Origin: Streptomyces cyaneofuscatus
Lineage (GTDB): Bacteria > Actinomycetota > Actinomycetes > Streptomycetales > Streptomycetaceae
Length of the DNA: 64,000 nucleotides
Assembly (NCBI RefSeq): GCF_000718135.1
Contig: NZ_JOEM01000020.1
Span: 62,001-126,000 of the forward strand
Direction of reading: 5' to 3'
The notes under the pieces: model-generated
What the model was told of the DNA's origin: nothing
What the model saw: the letters and a program-made list of their open reading frames with translations, nothing else
The model's database searches: none
In this document: positions 50,416 through 58,591 of the stretch, in pieces
Layout: every line of letters starts with the position of its first letter
How positions within the stretch are numbered: the stretch's first letter is position 1
Made by a program: the position numbers and the translations under genes

Positions 50416-50452
50416 AGAAGTGACGGACCGATCCACCTCGAAGGGGAACGCC

Positions 50453-51406
50453 ATGACCACCGCACTCGCTCTGCACACCATCCTCGGCTCCGGACCCGCC
50501 GGTAGGGCCCTGGCCACCGAGCTGGTCCGCCGGGGCCACCGGGTCCGGCTCGTCGACCGGTCGGGCGGCGGCCCGGCGATCGAGGGCGTCGAGCGGTACG
50601 CCGCCGATGTCGCGACCCTGGAGGGGGCCCGCGCGGCCGTGGCCGGGGCCGACGTCGTGTACCACTGCGTCAACGTCGGCTACCACCTCCAGGTGGAGGT
50701 CATGCCGAAGATCCAGGAGGCGGTCCTCGGCGCGGCCGAGCAGGAGGGTGCCCGGCTCGTCGTCCTGGACACGCTCTACCCGTACGGCGAGACGCACGGC
50801 GCGGTGATGACCGAGGACTCCCCGTGGAACTCCACCACCCGCAAGGGCCGGATGCGCGCCGAGCTCGACGCCCGCTACCTCGCCGCCCACCGCGAGGGCA
50901 GGCTGTCCGTCGTCCTCGGGCGCTCCGCCGACTTCGTCGGCCCCGGGGTCCTCAACTCCACGCTCGGCGGCGCCGTCTTCCCCGCCGCCCTCACCGGACA
51001 GCCGGTGCCCGCCCTCGGCGACATCGATCTGCCGCACAGCTACACGTACATCGAGGACGTCGCCGCCGGGCTCGCCACCCTCGGCGAGCACCCGGAGGGC
51101 GACGGCCGGGTCTGGCATCTGCCCACCGCGCCGGCGCGCACCACCCGCCAGATCCTCGCCCTCGTCGAGGAGCGCACCGGCCGCCCGCTGGAGCTGACCG
51201 TGATCCCCGAGCCCCGCCCCTTCGGCCCCTTCGACGAGGCCTTCATGGCGGAGTACGCGGAGATGTTCTACCAGCACACCGAGGCGCAGATCGTCGACTC
51301 CTCGGCCATCGAGAAGGCCTTCGGCCTCACGCCCACCCCGCTGGAGTCAGCCATCGACGCGACCCTCGGGTGGTACGGGGAACTCCTCGCCGCCCCGCAG
51401 CGCTGA
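50453..51406 (+). CDS. NAD(P)-dependent epimerase/dehydratase family protein
   Basis: A 317-residue extended/atypical SDR protein. The nucleotide-binding loop is altered to GSGPAGRAL near the N-terminus, followed by VRLVDRSG and YHCVNVGYH. The usual Y-x3-K is not obvious; TLYPYGETHG lies at the equivalent strand. It could be an NAD(P)H-binding reductase or isomerase acting on a xenobiotic or sugar, consistent with control by the adjacent TetR. ATG at 50453 follows AAGGGGAACGCC. Confidence 0.85.
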   Translation: MTTALALHTILGSGPAGRALATELVRRGHRVRLVDRSGGGPAIEGVERYAADVATLEGARAAVAGADVVYHCVNVGYHLQVEVMPKIQEAVLGAAEQEGARLVVLDTLYPYGETHGAVMTEDSPWNSTTRKGRMRAELDARYLAAHREGRLSVVLGRSADFVGPGVLNSTLGGAVFPAALTGQPVPALGDIDLPHSYTYIEDVAAGLATLGEHPEGDGRVWHLPTAPARTTRQILALVEERTGRPLELTVIPEPRPFGPFDEAFMAEYAEMFYQHTEAQIVDSSAIEKAFGLTPTPLESAIDATLGWYGELLAAPQR

Positions 51407-51494
51407 ACGCGCCCCGGCCCCGGGTGCGGAACCGCACACCCGGGACCGGACGGCACGTACCGCCGCTCAGCGCGTCACCGCTCCGTGGCCGCCG

Positions 51495-52385
51495 TCAGTA
51501 GCGCAGCCTCGACAGATACCGGTAGCTGGCCCGTGCCGAGGCGAACGGGTCGGCCGGCGCGTCATGCTCCACCAGCCACTGCCGCACCCCGCCCTGCCGC
51601 GCGGTGTCGAACATCCCCGGGAAGTCCAGCACCCCCGACCCGACATCCGCGAAGTCCCCGTTCGGTGCCATGTCCTTCACATGGAGCGCCGGGAACCGCC
51701 CCGGATGCCGGACGAACAGCTCGCCGGGCGCGGAGGAGCCCCCCTTGGCCGCCCAGTACACGTCCAGCTCGAACCCGACCAGCTCCGGATCGGTCTCGTC
51801 CAACAGGATGTCGTACAGGCTGACCCCGTCCACCACCTCATGGTCGCCACCGTGGTTGTGGTACAGCAGCTTCAGTCCTGACTCCCGGGCGGCGAGCCCC
51901 GCCCGGTTGAACTGCCGTGCCACTTCCCGGTATCCGGCCGGGGAGTGCAGTGACCCCGGCAGGCTCGGCACCACGATCCACCTGCCGCCGAGGGTGTGGA
52001 CGTCCTCCAGGGCCTGCGGCAGCCCGGGGCCGGTCACGGTGTCGTAGCCGACGTGCTCCAGGACCGCTTTCAGCCGGACCCGGTCCAGCATCTTCCGTAT
52101 CGCGGCCGGGGAGTTGCCGTGCCGGCCGCTGACGCCGACCGTCGCGTAACCGATTCCGGCGAGCTGCTCCAGCGTCCCCGCGAAGTCCGCCGCGAGCGGT
52201 GTCCGCATCGTGTAGAGGTGCATCCCGATCCCGGACGGCGGGATGCGCCGGCAGCCCCGCCGCCCGGCCGCCGAGGCCGGTGCCGCGCCGCCGATGCCGA
52301 CGGCGGTGACGGCGGCCGTACTGAATGCCGCACCGACGGCCGTACCGACTGCCTTGCCGAGAAAGGCTCTTCGCGTGCTGTTCAC
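51495..52385 (-). CDS. Tat-exported sugar phosphate isomerase/epimerase-like TIM barrel
   Basis: A 296-residue protein with a twin-arginine signal (STRRAFLGKAVGTAVGAAF, cleavage near ASA) and an xylose-isomerase-like TIM barrel (GIGMHLYTMRTPL ... LLYHNHGGDHEV ... ELDVYWAAKGG ... LHVKDMAPNGDF). The metal-binding residues of the AP-endonuclease-2 family are visible as the E, D and H in these strands. GTG at 52385 follows GGGGAACGC, 14 bases after the stop of the ThuA/sugar-dehydrogenase gene, so the two are an operon working on extracellular sugars. Confidence 0.88.
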   Translation of the reverse strand: MNSTRRAFLGKAVGTAVGAAFSTAAVTAVGIGGAAPASAAGRRGCRRIPPSGIGMHLYTMRTPLAADFAGTLEQLAGIGYATVGVSGRHGNSPAAIRKMLDRVRLKAVLEHVGYDTVTGPGLPQALEDVHTLGGRWIVVPSLPGSLHSPAGYREVARQFNRAGLAARESGLKLLYHNHGGDHEVVDGVSLYDILLDETDPELVGFELDVYWAAKGGSSAPGELFVRHPGRFPALHVKDMAPNGDFADVGSGVLDFPGMFDTARQGGVRQWLVEHDAPADPFASARASYRYLSRLRY

Positions 52386-52399
52386 GCGTTCCCCGCCCC

Positions 52400-55300
52400 T
52401 CACTTCACGTCGATGCGCACGGCACCGGTGGACGTGTCGCCCTTGTTGTCGGTGACCGTCAGATGCGCGGTGTAGGCACCCTTGCGGTCGTACCGGTGCG
52501 TCGCCGTCGCACCCTCTGGCCCGGTCGGCTTCACGTTGTCGCCGAAGTCCCAGTGGTACGAGGCGATCGTCCGGCCTTCCGCCGGCTCGACCGTGCTGCT
52601 CAGCGCGACGGTCAACGGCGCTGTCCCGGAAGCCGGTTCCGCCTGCACCGCCACCTCCGTACCGCCCGCCTTCTCCACGCCCGGCCCGTTGAAGTGCAGC
52701 CAGTCGACCGAGAGCAGGTCGGCCTTGCCGTCGCTCCACTCCGGGTTGGTGAAGACCGCGTACAGCTTCGTCGTGCCTCCCGGGTCCTTGAGCTCCGTCG
52801 TCGGCGAGATGAGCTTCTCCCAGCCGCCGGTGCTCGGAACGGTCACCGAACCGAGCAGCTCGCCGGTCGGGGACCCGGCCCGGAGCTCCACTGTGCCGCC
52901 GAGCCCGCCCGACGAGGCGCCGACCGTCACCGAGCCGACACCCTTCAGATTCACCGGATCGAAGGTGACCCAGTCGCCGTCCTCGATCTCGATGAGCCGC
53001 TTCCCGCCGGACGCGTCCGCCCGACTCCCCACCTCCGCACCGCCGTTACGGCCACCGGTCGAGATGAAGTGCTCGGCCTCGCGGTGAGAGGTGCGCAGGG
53101 TCAGTGAGGTGGAGCCGGTGAGCGCGGGGGCGTCCGGGGCACCCTTGTCCTCGTACTGGGCGGTGATCCCGTAGTAGAGGTTCTGTCCCGGACCGTGGCT
53201 GTCTCCCGCGTCCGTGACGATCTCACCTGTGCAGCCGGTGTAGTTGTCCAGCGGATGCAGATGGGTGTCATGGCCGAGCTGCGACTGGACCACGACCCGC
53301 GAGCAGTCGATCGGACCGCTCTGCCCGTCCTCCTCGTCGGTCACCTCGACCGTGAACGGGATGGTGTCACCGAAGCTGAACATCCCACCGTCCGGCGGCT
53401 GTTGGATGGTCACCTCGGGCCGGGTGTTGCCCACGGTGATGTCCTGCACCGCCAGCGCCGTCAGCTCGTCGGGCCCGGTGACGGTCAGCCGGGCCGTGTG
53501 GAGCCCCTTGGCGGTGTACGTGTGTGAGGGGGCTGCTTCGGTCGAGTCCGTGGTGCCGTCCCCGTCGAAGTCCCAGGCATAGGTGACCGGTTGGTCGCCT
53601 GGCAGTCCTGATCCCTCGCTGGAGAACTTCACCGTGAGCGGGGCCGGGCCGCTGTCCCGGTCGACGGAGAGCTTGGCGTCGGGCAGCCGGCCGTCACCGA
53701 CGTGGTCGATCCGGTAGATGCCCGCGCCCTCGTTGCTGCCGCCCCGCCCGGTCCCGCTGCCGAGCCCGAAGTCGATGACGTACAGCGCCCCGTCCGGACC
53801 GAAGTCCGCGTCGAAGGGCTGGTTCCACTCCATGTCCTCGAAGATCCCGTTGATGGAGTGGAGGTCACCCACCCTCACCGGCTCGAACCGGGGATCGGTG
53901 AAGGTCTGGTCCTCGCTCTGGAAGGAGAACGTCTTGAACCACTTTCGGGTCAACTCGTAGTTGAACGCCTTGCCTTCGAAGTACGCGGGGAACTTCGTCC
54001 GATAAGTGTTGTCCGGGTCGTAGTCATAGACCGGACCTCCCATCGGGCCACCGCCCCCGGTGCCCAGCTCCGGGAACTCGGCCGACGCGGAGTACGCGTA
54101 CCAGACCGTGGCGGGCTGGGCGGGCGGCAGCTCACGCAACCCGGTGTTGTTCGGCGAGTCGTTGACCGGTGCCGCACAGTCGAACTTCGGCCCGGACTTC
54201 TTCGCCACGAAGTCGTAGTCGTTGAAGGGGGTGTTGTTCCCGATGCAGTACGGCCACCCGAAGTTCCCCGCCCCGGTGATACGGGTGTACTCGACGGTCC
54301 CCTCGGGCCCCCGGTCCGCCACCGCCTGCCGTGCGTCGGGACCGTAGTCCGCGACCATCAGCGCGCCGCTGAGCGGATCGGTGGTGATCCGGAACGGGTT
54401 GCGCATGCCCATCGCGTAGATCTCCGCGCGCGTCTTCGCCGTGCCGGGCGCGAAGAGGTTCCCCTCCGGAACGGTGTACGTCCCGTCGTCCTGCGGTGTG
54501 ATCCGCAGGATCTTGCCGCGCAGGTCGTCGGTGTTGCCCGCGGTCATCTGCGCGTCCCAGGCGCGCCGGCCCTCGCCCTCGTCGATGGGCGTGAAGCCGT
54601 CCGAGGCGAACGGGTCGGTGTTGTCGCCGGTCGCCGCGTACAGGTTGCCGTCCTTGTCGAAGGCGAGCGAACCGGCCATGTGCGAGTTGGCCCGGCCCTC
54701 GCCCCGTAGCGTCGGAACGGTCAGCAGCCGCTTCTCGGACGCCGGATCGACGGTGTTTCCGTCCACGGTGAAGCGGGAGAGGTTCAGCCGCTTCTCGACC
54801 TTGTCGGAGTACAGCAGATAGAGCCAGTTGTTCTCCGCGAACCCGGGGTCCAGGGTCAGCCCCAGCAGCCCGTCGGACTGACTGGTCATCTCCGGCGTGT
54901 ACGCGAAGTCCAGCGCGGTCGACACCTTCATCGTCTCCTGGTCGATCACCTTGAGCTTCCCGGTCCGCTGGGCGAAGAAGACCCGGCGGTCGGGGGCGAT
55001 CGCCAGCTCGAAGGGGTCGGCCAGGTCGCTCGTCGCGAGCGCCGTACGCTGGAACGAGCCGGTACGGGTCGCGGTGCAGTCGCCCTCCGCGGCGCCCGCC
55101 GCCCACTGGATGCCGCCGAGCAGATGCCGGAGGAAGGCCTCCTCCTGGAAGGCCGCCTTGTCGTGCCCGCCGGCGGTGAACCAGGAGCGCCCGCCGTCGT
55201 AGTTCTGGCACCAGGAGAACGGGTGGTCCACGCCCTCGTCGAGGCCGGTGACCCCGTCGCGCACCTTGATCTGGGCGAGGGTGTGCACCTTGGAGGTCGG

Positions 55301-55900
55301 ATTGGAGCGCCAGTTGTACCACTCCTCCGTCCGCTCCCACAGGTCCGGCAGATGCTCCGTGGAGGGGTGGGCGCGGTCCAGGACCTTGACCCGGCCCGTC
55401 TGCACCTCGGGGTGCTGGTCGAAGATCGCGCCGACCAGACCCTCGTACCAGTCCCAGTCCCGCTCACTGGCGGACGCGGCGTGCACGCCCACCCAGCCGC
55501 CGCCCGCGCGGATGAACCGCTGGAGCGCGGCCCGTTCGCCGGCGGTCAGCAAGTCGCCTTTCTCCGGGGTGGAGTTGGTGTTGTTGAAGACGACGGCCTG
55601 GAAGCGGCCGAGATCGGCGTCGTTGAAGACGGCGGAGTCCTCGGTGGCCTCCACCTCGAAGCCGTGCTCGGCCCCGAACTTCTTCACCGCCTCGATCCCG
55701 GCCGGAATGGAGTCATGGGTGAAGTTGGTGACCTCGGAGTAGACGAGCACCCGGTACGGGGCCGCCGCCTGCGCCGCGGGCGGCGCGGCCACCAGCAGGG
55801 CGAGGACCAGTGCCAGGAGGGAGGTGACGGCGATGAGGGGGGATGGGGCGCCGGGGGGACGGCCGACGCGGCCGGCCCGGCGTGACGAACGGCGTTTCAT
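52400..55900 (-). CDS. Secreted multidomain ThuA / PQQ-type sugar dehydrogenase / PKD / carbohydrate-binding protein
   Basis: An 1166-residue exported protein. After a signal peptide (ending AAQA), residues 48-270 form a ThuA-like domain (YRVLVYSEVTNFTHDSIPAGI). Residues about 285-740 form a soluble glucose dehydrogenase-like beta-propeller (LADPFELAIAPDRRVFFAQRTG ... DGLLGLTLDPGF ... AMGMRNPFRITTDP). PKD-type domains lie near 755-840 (VTYAWDFDGDGTTD) and 1085-1166 (ASYHWDFGDN). A CBM6-like segment lies at about 960-1075 (HREAEHFISTGG ... SVDWLHFNG). It probably oxidises or binds sugars outside the cell. ATG at 55900 follows GGGAG. A LacI-type operator sits 39 bases upstream. Confidence 0.88.
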   Translation of the reverse strand: MKRRSSRRAGRVGRPPGAPSPLIAVTSLLALVLALLVAAPPAAQAAAPYRVLVYSEVTNFTHDSIPAGIEAVKKFGAEHGFEVEATEDSAVFNDADLGRFQAVVFNNTNSTPEKGDLLTAGERAALQRFIRAGGGWVGVHAASASERDWDWYEGLVGAIFDQHPEVQTGRVKVLDRAHPSTEHLPDLWERTEEWYNWRSNPTSKVHTLAQIKVRDGVTGLDEGVDHPFSWCQNYDGGRSWFTAGGHDKAAFQEEAFLRHLLGGIQWAAGAAEGDCTATRTGSFQRTALATSDLADPFELAIAPDRRVFFAQRTGKLKVIDQETMKVSTALDFAYTPEMTSQSDGLLGLTLDPGFAENNWLYLLYSDKVEKRLNLSRFTVDGNTVDPASEKRLLTVPTLRGEGRANSHMAGSLAFDKDGNLYAATGDNTDPFASDGFTPIDEGEGRRAWDAQMTAGNTDDLRGKILRITPQDDGTYTVPEGNLFAPGTAKTRAEIYAMGMRNPFRITTDPLSGALMVADYGPDARQAVADRGPEGTVEYTRITGAGNFGWPYCIGNNTPFNDYDFVAKKSGPKFDCAAPVNDSPNNTGLRELPPAQPATVWYAYSASAEFPELGTGGGGPMGGPVYDYDPDNTYRTKFPAYFEGKAFNYELTRKWFKTFSFQSEDQTFTDPRFEPVRVGDLHSINGIFEDMEWNQPFDADFGPDGALYVIDFGLGSGTGRGGSNEGAGIYRIDHVGDGRLPDAKLSVDRDSGPAPLTVKFSSEGSGLPGDQPVTYAWDFDGDGTTDSTEAAPSHTYTAKGLHTARLTVTGPDELTALAVQDITVGNTRPEVTIQQPPDGGMFSFGDTIPFTVEVTDEEDGQSGPIDCSRVVVQSQLGHDTHLHPLDNYTGCTGEIVTDAGDSHGPGQNLYYGITAQYEDKGAPDAPALTGSTSLTLRTSHREAEHFISTGGRNGGAEVGSRADASGGKRLIEIEDGDWVTFDPVNLKGVGSVTVGASSGGLGGTVELRAGSPTGELLGSVTVPSTGGWEKLISPTTELKDPGGTTKLYAVFTNPEWSDGKADLLSVDWLHFNGPGVEKAGGTEVAVQAEPASGTAPLTVALSSTVEPAEGRTIASYHWDFGDNVKPTGPEGATATHRYDRKGAYTAHLTVTDNKGDTSTGAVRIDVK

Positions 55901-55938
55901 GGGGCGCTCCCTGTGCGGTAGATGCCGACTGTGGGGTA

Positions 55939-55952
55939 TAGAAAGCGCTTTC
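55939..55952 (-). promoter_or_regulatory. LacI-type operator upstream of the ThuA/dehydrogenase gene
   Basis: AGAAAGCGCTTTCT, identical over 14 bp to the site at 46615-46628. On the minus strand it is followed directly by TATACC, a good -10 element, so the operator lies inside the promoter spacer. Confidence 0.75.
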
Positions 55953-56121
55953 TGAAGTACGCCGTTCAGGGTAGGTTCACCGCTCCGACGGGGTCAATGG
56001 GTCTGCGGGGCCCGCCGGTCCGGGTGCGACGCGGGTTCCGGCCGGGGGTGGATGTCGGTCCCGGGCGTTACGGTCGAATCCCGGCAACGGCCGCCGGGGC
56101 CCACCCGATCGGAGAACCGGG

Positions 56122-56550
56122 ATGACCGCGAGAAGCCCCAGAAGCCCGAGAAGTTCACGAAGTGACCGGAGCAGGGCCACTGCGGCCACCATCACCGCCG
56201 CGGACGTCCGTTCGGCCGCGCTGTCCCTGCCCGACACCACGGAGAAGCTCGCGTGGGGGCAGCCCACCTTCCGGGTGGCGGGCAAGATCTTCGCCTCGCT
56301 GGGCGACGACGACACGGCGATGGGGGTGAAGTGCCCCAAGGAGGACCGTGCGGAGCTGATCGCCACCGAGCCGGAGAAGTTCTTCCTCAAGGAGGGGCAC
56401 GACGACAACTACGCCTGGGTGCGGGTCCGGCTGGCCGCACTGGAGGACGCCGGGGAGCTCGCCGCCATCCTCGCCGACGCCTGGCGCCAGGTCGCCCCGC
56501 GCCGGCTGCTGGCGGCGCACCCGGAGCTGGAGGGGCCGGGGGAGGGGTGA
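56122..56550 (+). CDS. MmcQ/YjbR-family protein
   Basis: A 142-residue protein of the MmcQ/YjbR fold (CyaY-like, sometimes called DNA-binding). The conserved run ALSLPDTTEKLAWGQPTFRVAGKIFASLG and the WVRVRLAALEDAGEL segment are typical. The first 20 residues are an Arg/Ser-rich extension (repeated SPRS), so the true start may be internal. It stands between genes on the other strand. Function is unknown; nucleic-acid binding is only a family suggestion. Confidence 0.88.
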   Translation: MTARSPRSPRSSRSDRSRATAATITAADVRSAALSLPDTTEKLAWGQPTFRVAGKIFASLGDDDTAMGVKCPKEDRAELIATEPEKFFLKEGHDDNYAWVRVRLAALEDAGELAAILADAWRQVAPRRLLAAHPELEGPGEG

Positions 56551-56571
56551 GGGGGCGCCGATGGGTGCGCC

Positions 56572-57492
56572 TCAGCCCCGCAGAAACCCGGTGATCCGCT
56601 CCCGCAGTCCTCGCGCGTCCAGCCCGTGCGCCGCCAGGTGCTCCTCCATCTGCCCGTACCGGCGCAGCTCCGCGCGCCCCACCCCCAGGCCGAGGACCCG
56701 GTGGGGCAGTTCCATGAGCGCCTCGTTCGCCGCGGCCGTGGAGGTGCCCGCCAGATAGGGCTCCACGATCACCACGTCGGCGCCGGGACCGGCACCCACG
56801 GCGCGGCGCAGGCCTGCCCCGTCGAACGGCCGCACGGTGGTCGCGTACAGCACGTTCACGTCCAGCCCCTCGGTCGCCGCGAGGACGTTGTCGAGCATCG
56901 GGCCGACCGCGACGACGGTCCCGCCCCGCCCCTCGCGAACCACGGAGAATCCCGTGGAGCCCGTGGAGCCGGTGGAGCGGCCCACGGGCCGCGCCTGCCG
57001 GTTCGCCTGGAGCGAGAGGCGTACGTACACACGGTCGTCGCCGTCCACCGCTTCCCGCAGCAGCGCCTCGGCCTCGTCGGGGTGGCCCGGCACATGGACC
57101 GTCCAGCCGTCCAGGGTGTCCAGGAGCGCGACATCGCCCGGCGCCATATGGGTGAAGCCCCCGGCGGGCCAGTCGAACGAGCCCCCGGCGCTGACCAGGA
57201 TCCCGCCCACCCCCTGGTGCCCGAAGTCCAGCTTGACCTGCTCGAACGGCCGCTCCACCAGGAAGCTGGCGAAGGTGTGCACGATGGGCCGCATCCCGGT
57301 CAGCGCCATCCCCGCCCCGGCTCCGATCAGCAGCTGTTCCCTGATCCCGACGTTGATCACCCGGTCGGGATGGGCCCGCCGGGCGGATGCGAAGCCGTCG
57401 GCGCTGATGTCGGCGAGCACGACGGCCAGCCGGGGCTCCTCGGCCAGGAGCTGCGAGGTGATGGCGATGAAGCGGTCACGCATGGTGTCCAT
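56572..57492 (-). CDS. Transketolase, C-terminal (pyrimidine-binding) subunit
   Basis: A 306-residue half-transketolase holding the pyrimidine-binding and C-terminal domains. The catalytic glutamate lies in NVGIREQ, followed by HTFASFLVERPFEQVKLD and the C-terminal TVVAVGPMLDNVL. It pairs with the adjacent N-terminal subunit to make an E1-like ThDP enzyme that transfers a two-carbon ketol unit. A short tract encodes STGSTGSTG. ATG at 57492, 66 bases after the partner gene. Confidence 0.9.
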   Translation of the reverse strand: MDTMRDRFIAITSQLLAEEPRLAVVLADISADGFASARRAHPDRVINVGIREQLLIGAGAGMALTGMRPIVHTFASFLVERPFEQVKLDFGHQGVGGILVSAGGSFDWPAGGFTHMAPGDVALLDTLDGWTVHVPGHPDEAEALLREAVDGDDRVYVRLSLQANRQARPVGRSTGSTGSTGFSVVREGRGGTVVAVGPMLDNVLAATEGLDVNVLYATTVRPFDGAGLRRAVGAGPGADVVIVEPYLAGTSTAAANEALMELPHRVLGLGVGRAELRRYGQMEEHLAAHGLDARGLRERITGFLRG

Positions 57493-57558
57493 GAAAGGGG
57501 TCCTCCTGAGAAATCCGCCGGTGACGGACCGGCCTGAGCTGCGTTGACGGGTGGCGGG

Positions 57559-58296
57559 TCAGCCCTTGGGCTCGACCCGGGCGACCACGGCCCGGGGCCG
57601 GCCGGGGTGGGGCGCGGTGAAGGCCGCGTACAGGGCTTCGTGGTCGCGGCCGTCCACCGTCGCCGCCGACCATCCCGCCGCCTCGAACCGGGAGGCGATG
57701 CCGCCGGGCCAGCCGTGGGTGGCGGAGGCGTTGTCGATCACCAGCGTGTGCAGCTGGTCGAGTCCGGCCGGGCCCGCGTGGGCGATGGCCTCGTGGTTGC
57801 TGCCCTCGTCCAGCTCGGCGTCGCCGACCAGCACCCAGACCCGGGGATCGGTGAGTCCCTGGGCCCGGAGTCCGAGGACGGTCCCGACGGCCAGCGGCAG
57901 GCCGTGCCCCAACGACCCGCTGCCGATCTCCGCACCCGGGACGAGCAGCCGGTCCGGGTGGTGGCCGAGGGGCGAGTCGTACGTTCCGAAGCCGCGCAGC
58001 AGCTCCTCGTCGAAGAATCCGTGCGCTGCCAGGACGGCGTAGTACGCCATGGGGCCGTGCCCCTTGGAGAGGAGGAAGCGGTCGCGCCCGGGATCGTCGA
58101 CGGTGGCGGGCGTCACGCGGAGCACCCTGTTGTAGAGCACCCAGAGGGCGTCCGTCGTGGAATGCGCGGCGGGGGCGTGCTTCTCGGCGCCGGTCATGAG
58201 GGCGATCAGACGGTTGACGTCGGGGAAGTCGGGGGAACTGGGGGAATCGGAAAGGTCGCGGAGTCCGCGTACGGGTGCGACGGTCGTGTTCGTCAT
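57559..58296 (-). CDS. Transketolase, N-terminal (ThDP-binding) subunit
   Basis: A 245-residue half-transketolase with the ThDP/metal motif GDAELDEGSNHEA and the LSKGHGPMAYYAVLA and GSLGHGLPLAVG segments. Split transketolases often serve special pathways rather than the main pentose phosphate route. ATG at 58296 has no ribosome site, and the predicted transcription start is within a few bases, suggesting a leaderless message. A SoxR/MerR-type palindrome lies 17 bases upstream. Confidence 0.9.
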   Translation of the reverse strand: MTNTTVAPVRGLRDLSDSPSSPDFPDVNRLIALMTGAEKHAPAAHSTTDALWVLYNRVLRVTPATVDDPGRDRFLLSKGHGPMAYYAVLAAHGFFDEELLRGFGTYDSPLGHHPDRLLVPGAEIGSGSLGHGLPLAVGTVLGLRAQGLTDPRVWVLVGDAELDEGSNHEAIAHAGPAGLDQLHTLVIDNASATHGWPGGIASRFEAAGWSAATVDGRDHEALYAAFTAPHPGRPRAVVARVEPKG

Positions 58297-58312
58297 GACA
58301 CCGAGCGTTCAC

Positions 58313-58330
58313 CCTCAACCAAGGTTGAGG
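58313..58330 (-). promoter_or_regulatory. SoxR/MerR-type operator at the transketolase promoter
   Basis: CCTCAACCAAGGTTGAGG, 8-bp inverted arms around a 2-base centre, the same CCTCAA...TTGAGG architecture and 18-bp length as known SoxR boxes. On the minus strand TTGACC (58329-58334) and AACGCT (58304-58309) flank it with a 19-base spacer, the long spacing typical of MerR-family-activated promoters. Confidence 0.6.
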
Positions 58331-58422
58331 TCAAGCGGGAAACGGGTTCGTGACCACCTGCTCGAGTGCGGTATTGTTCTCATGCGCGTTCAGCCAGGGG
58401 AAACCCCAGGTCAGACGGGCAC

Positions 58423-58496
<74 letters not shown>

Positions 58497-58518
58497 CTGT
58501 GCGGAAACGCAGGTCGGA

Positions 58519-58548
58519 GGCCGTTCTCTCATCCGTGAGAGGGCGGCC
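58519..58548. terminator. Terminator between tRNA-Pro and the SpoIIE phosphatase
   Basis: A 13-bp stem (GGCCGTTCTCTCA / TGAGAGGGCGGCC, two G-T pairs) with a 4-base loop, followed by TTTCG. It can serve both converging transcripts. Confidence 0.8.
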
Positions 58549-58591
58549 TTTCGTGCGTCGCGGCGATGCCGGCCCGCAGAGGCCACGCACC

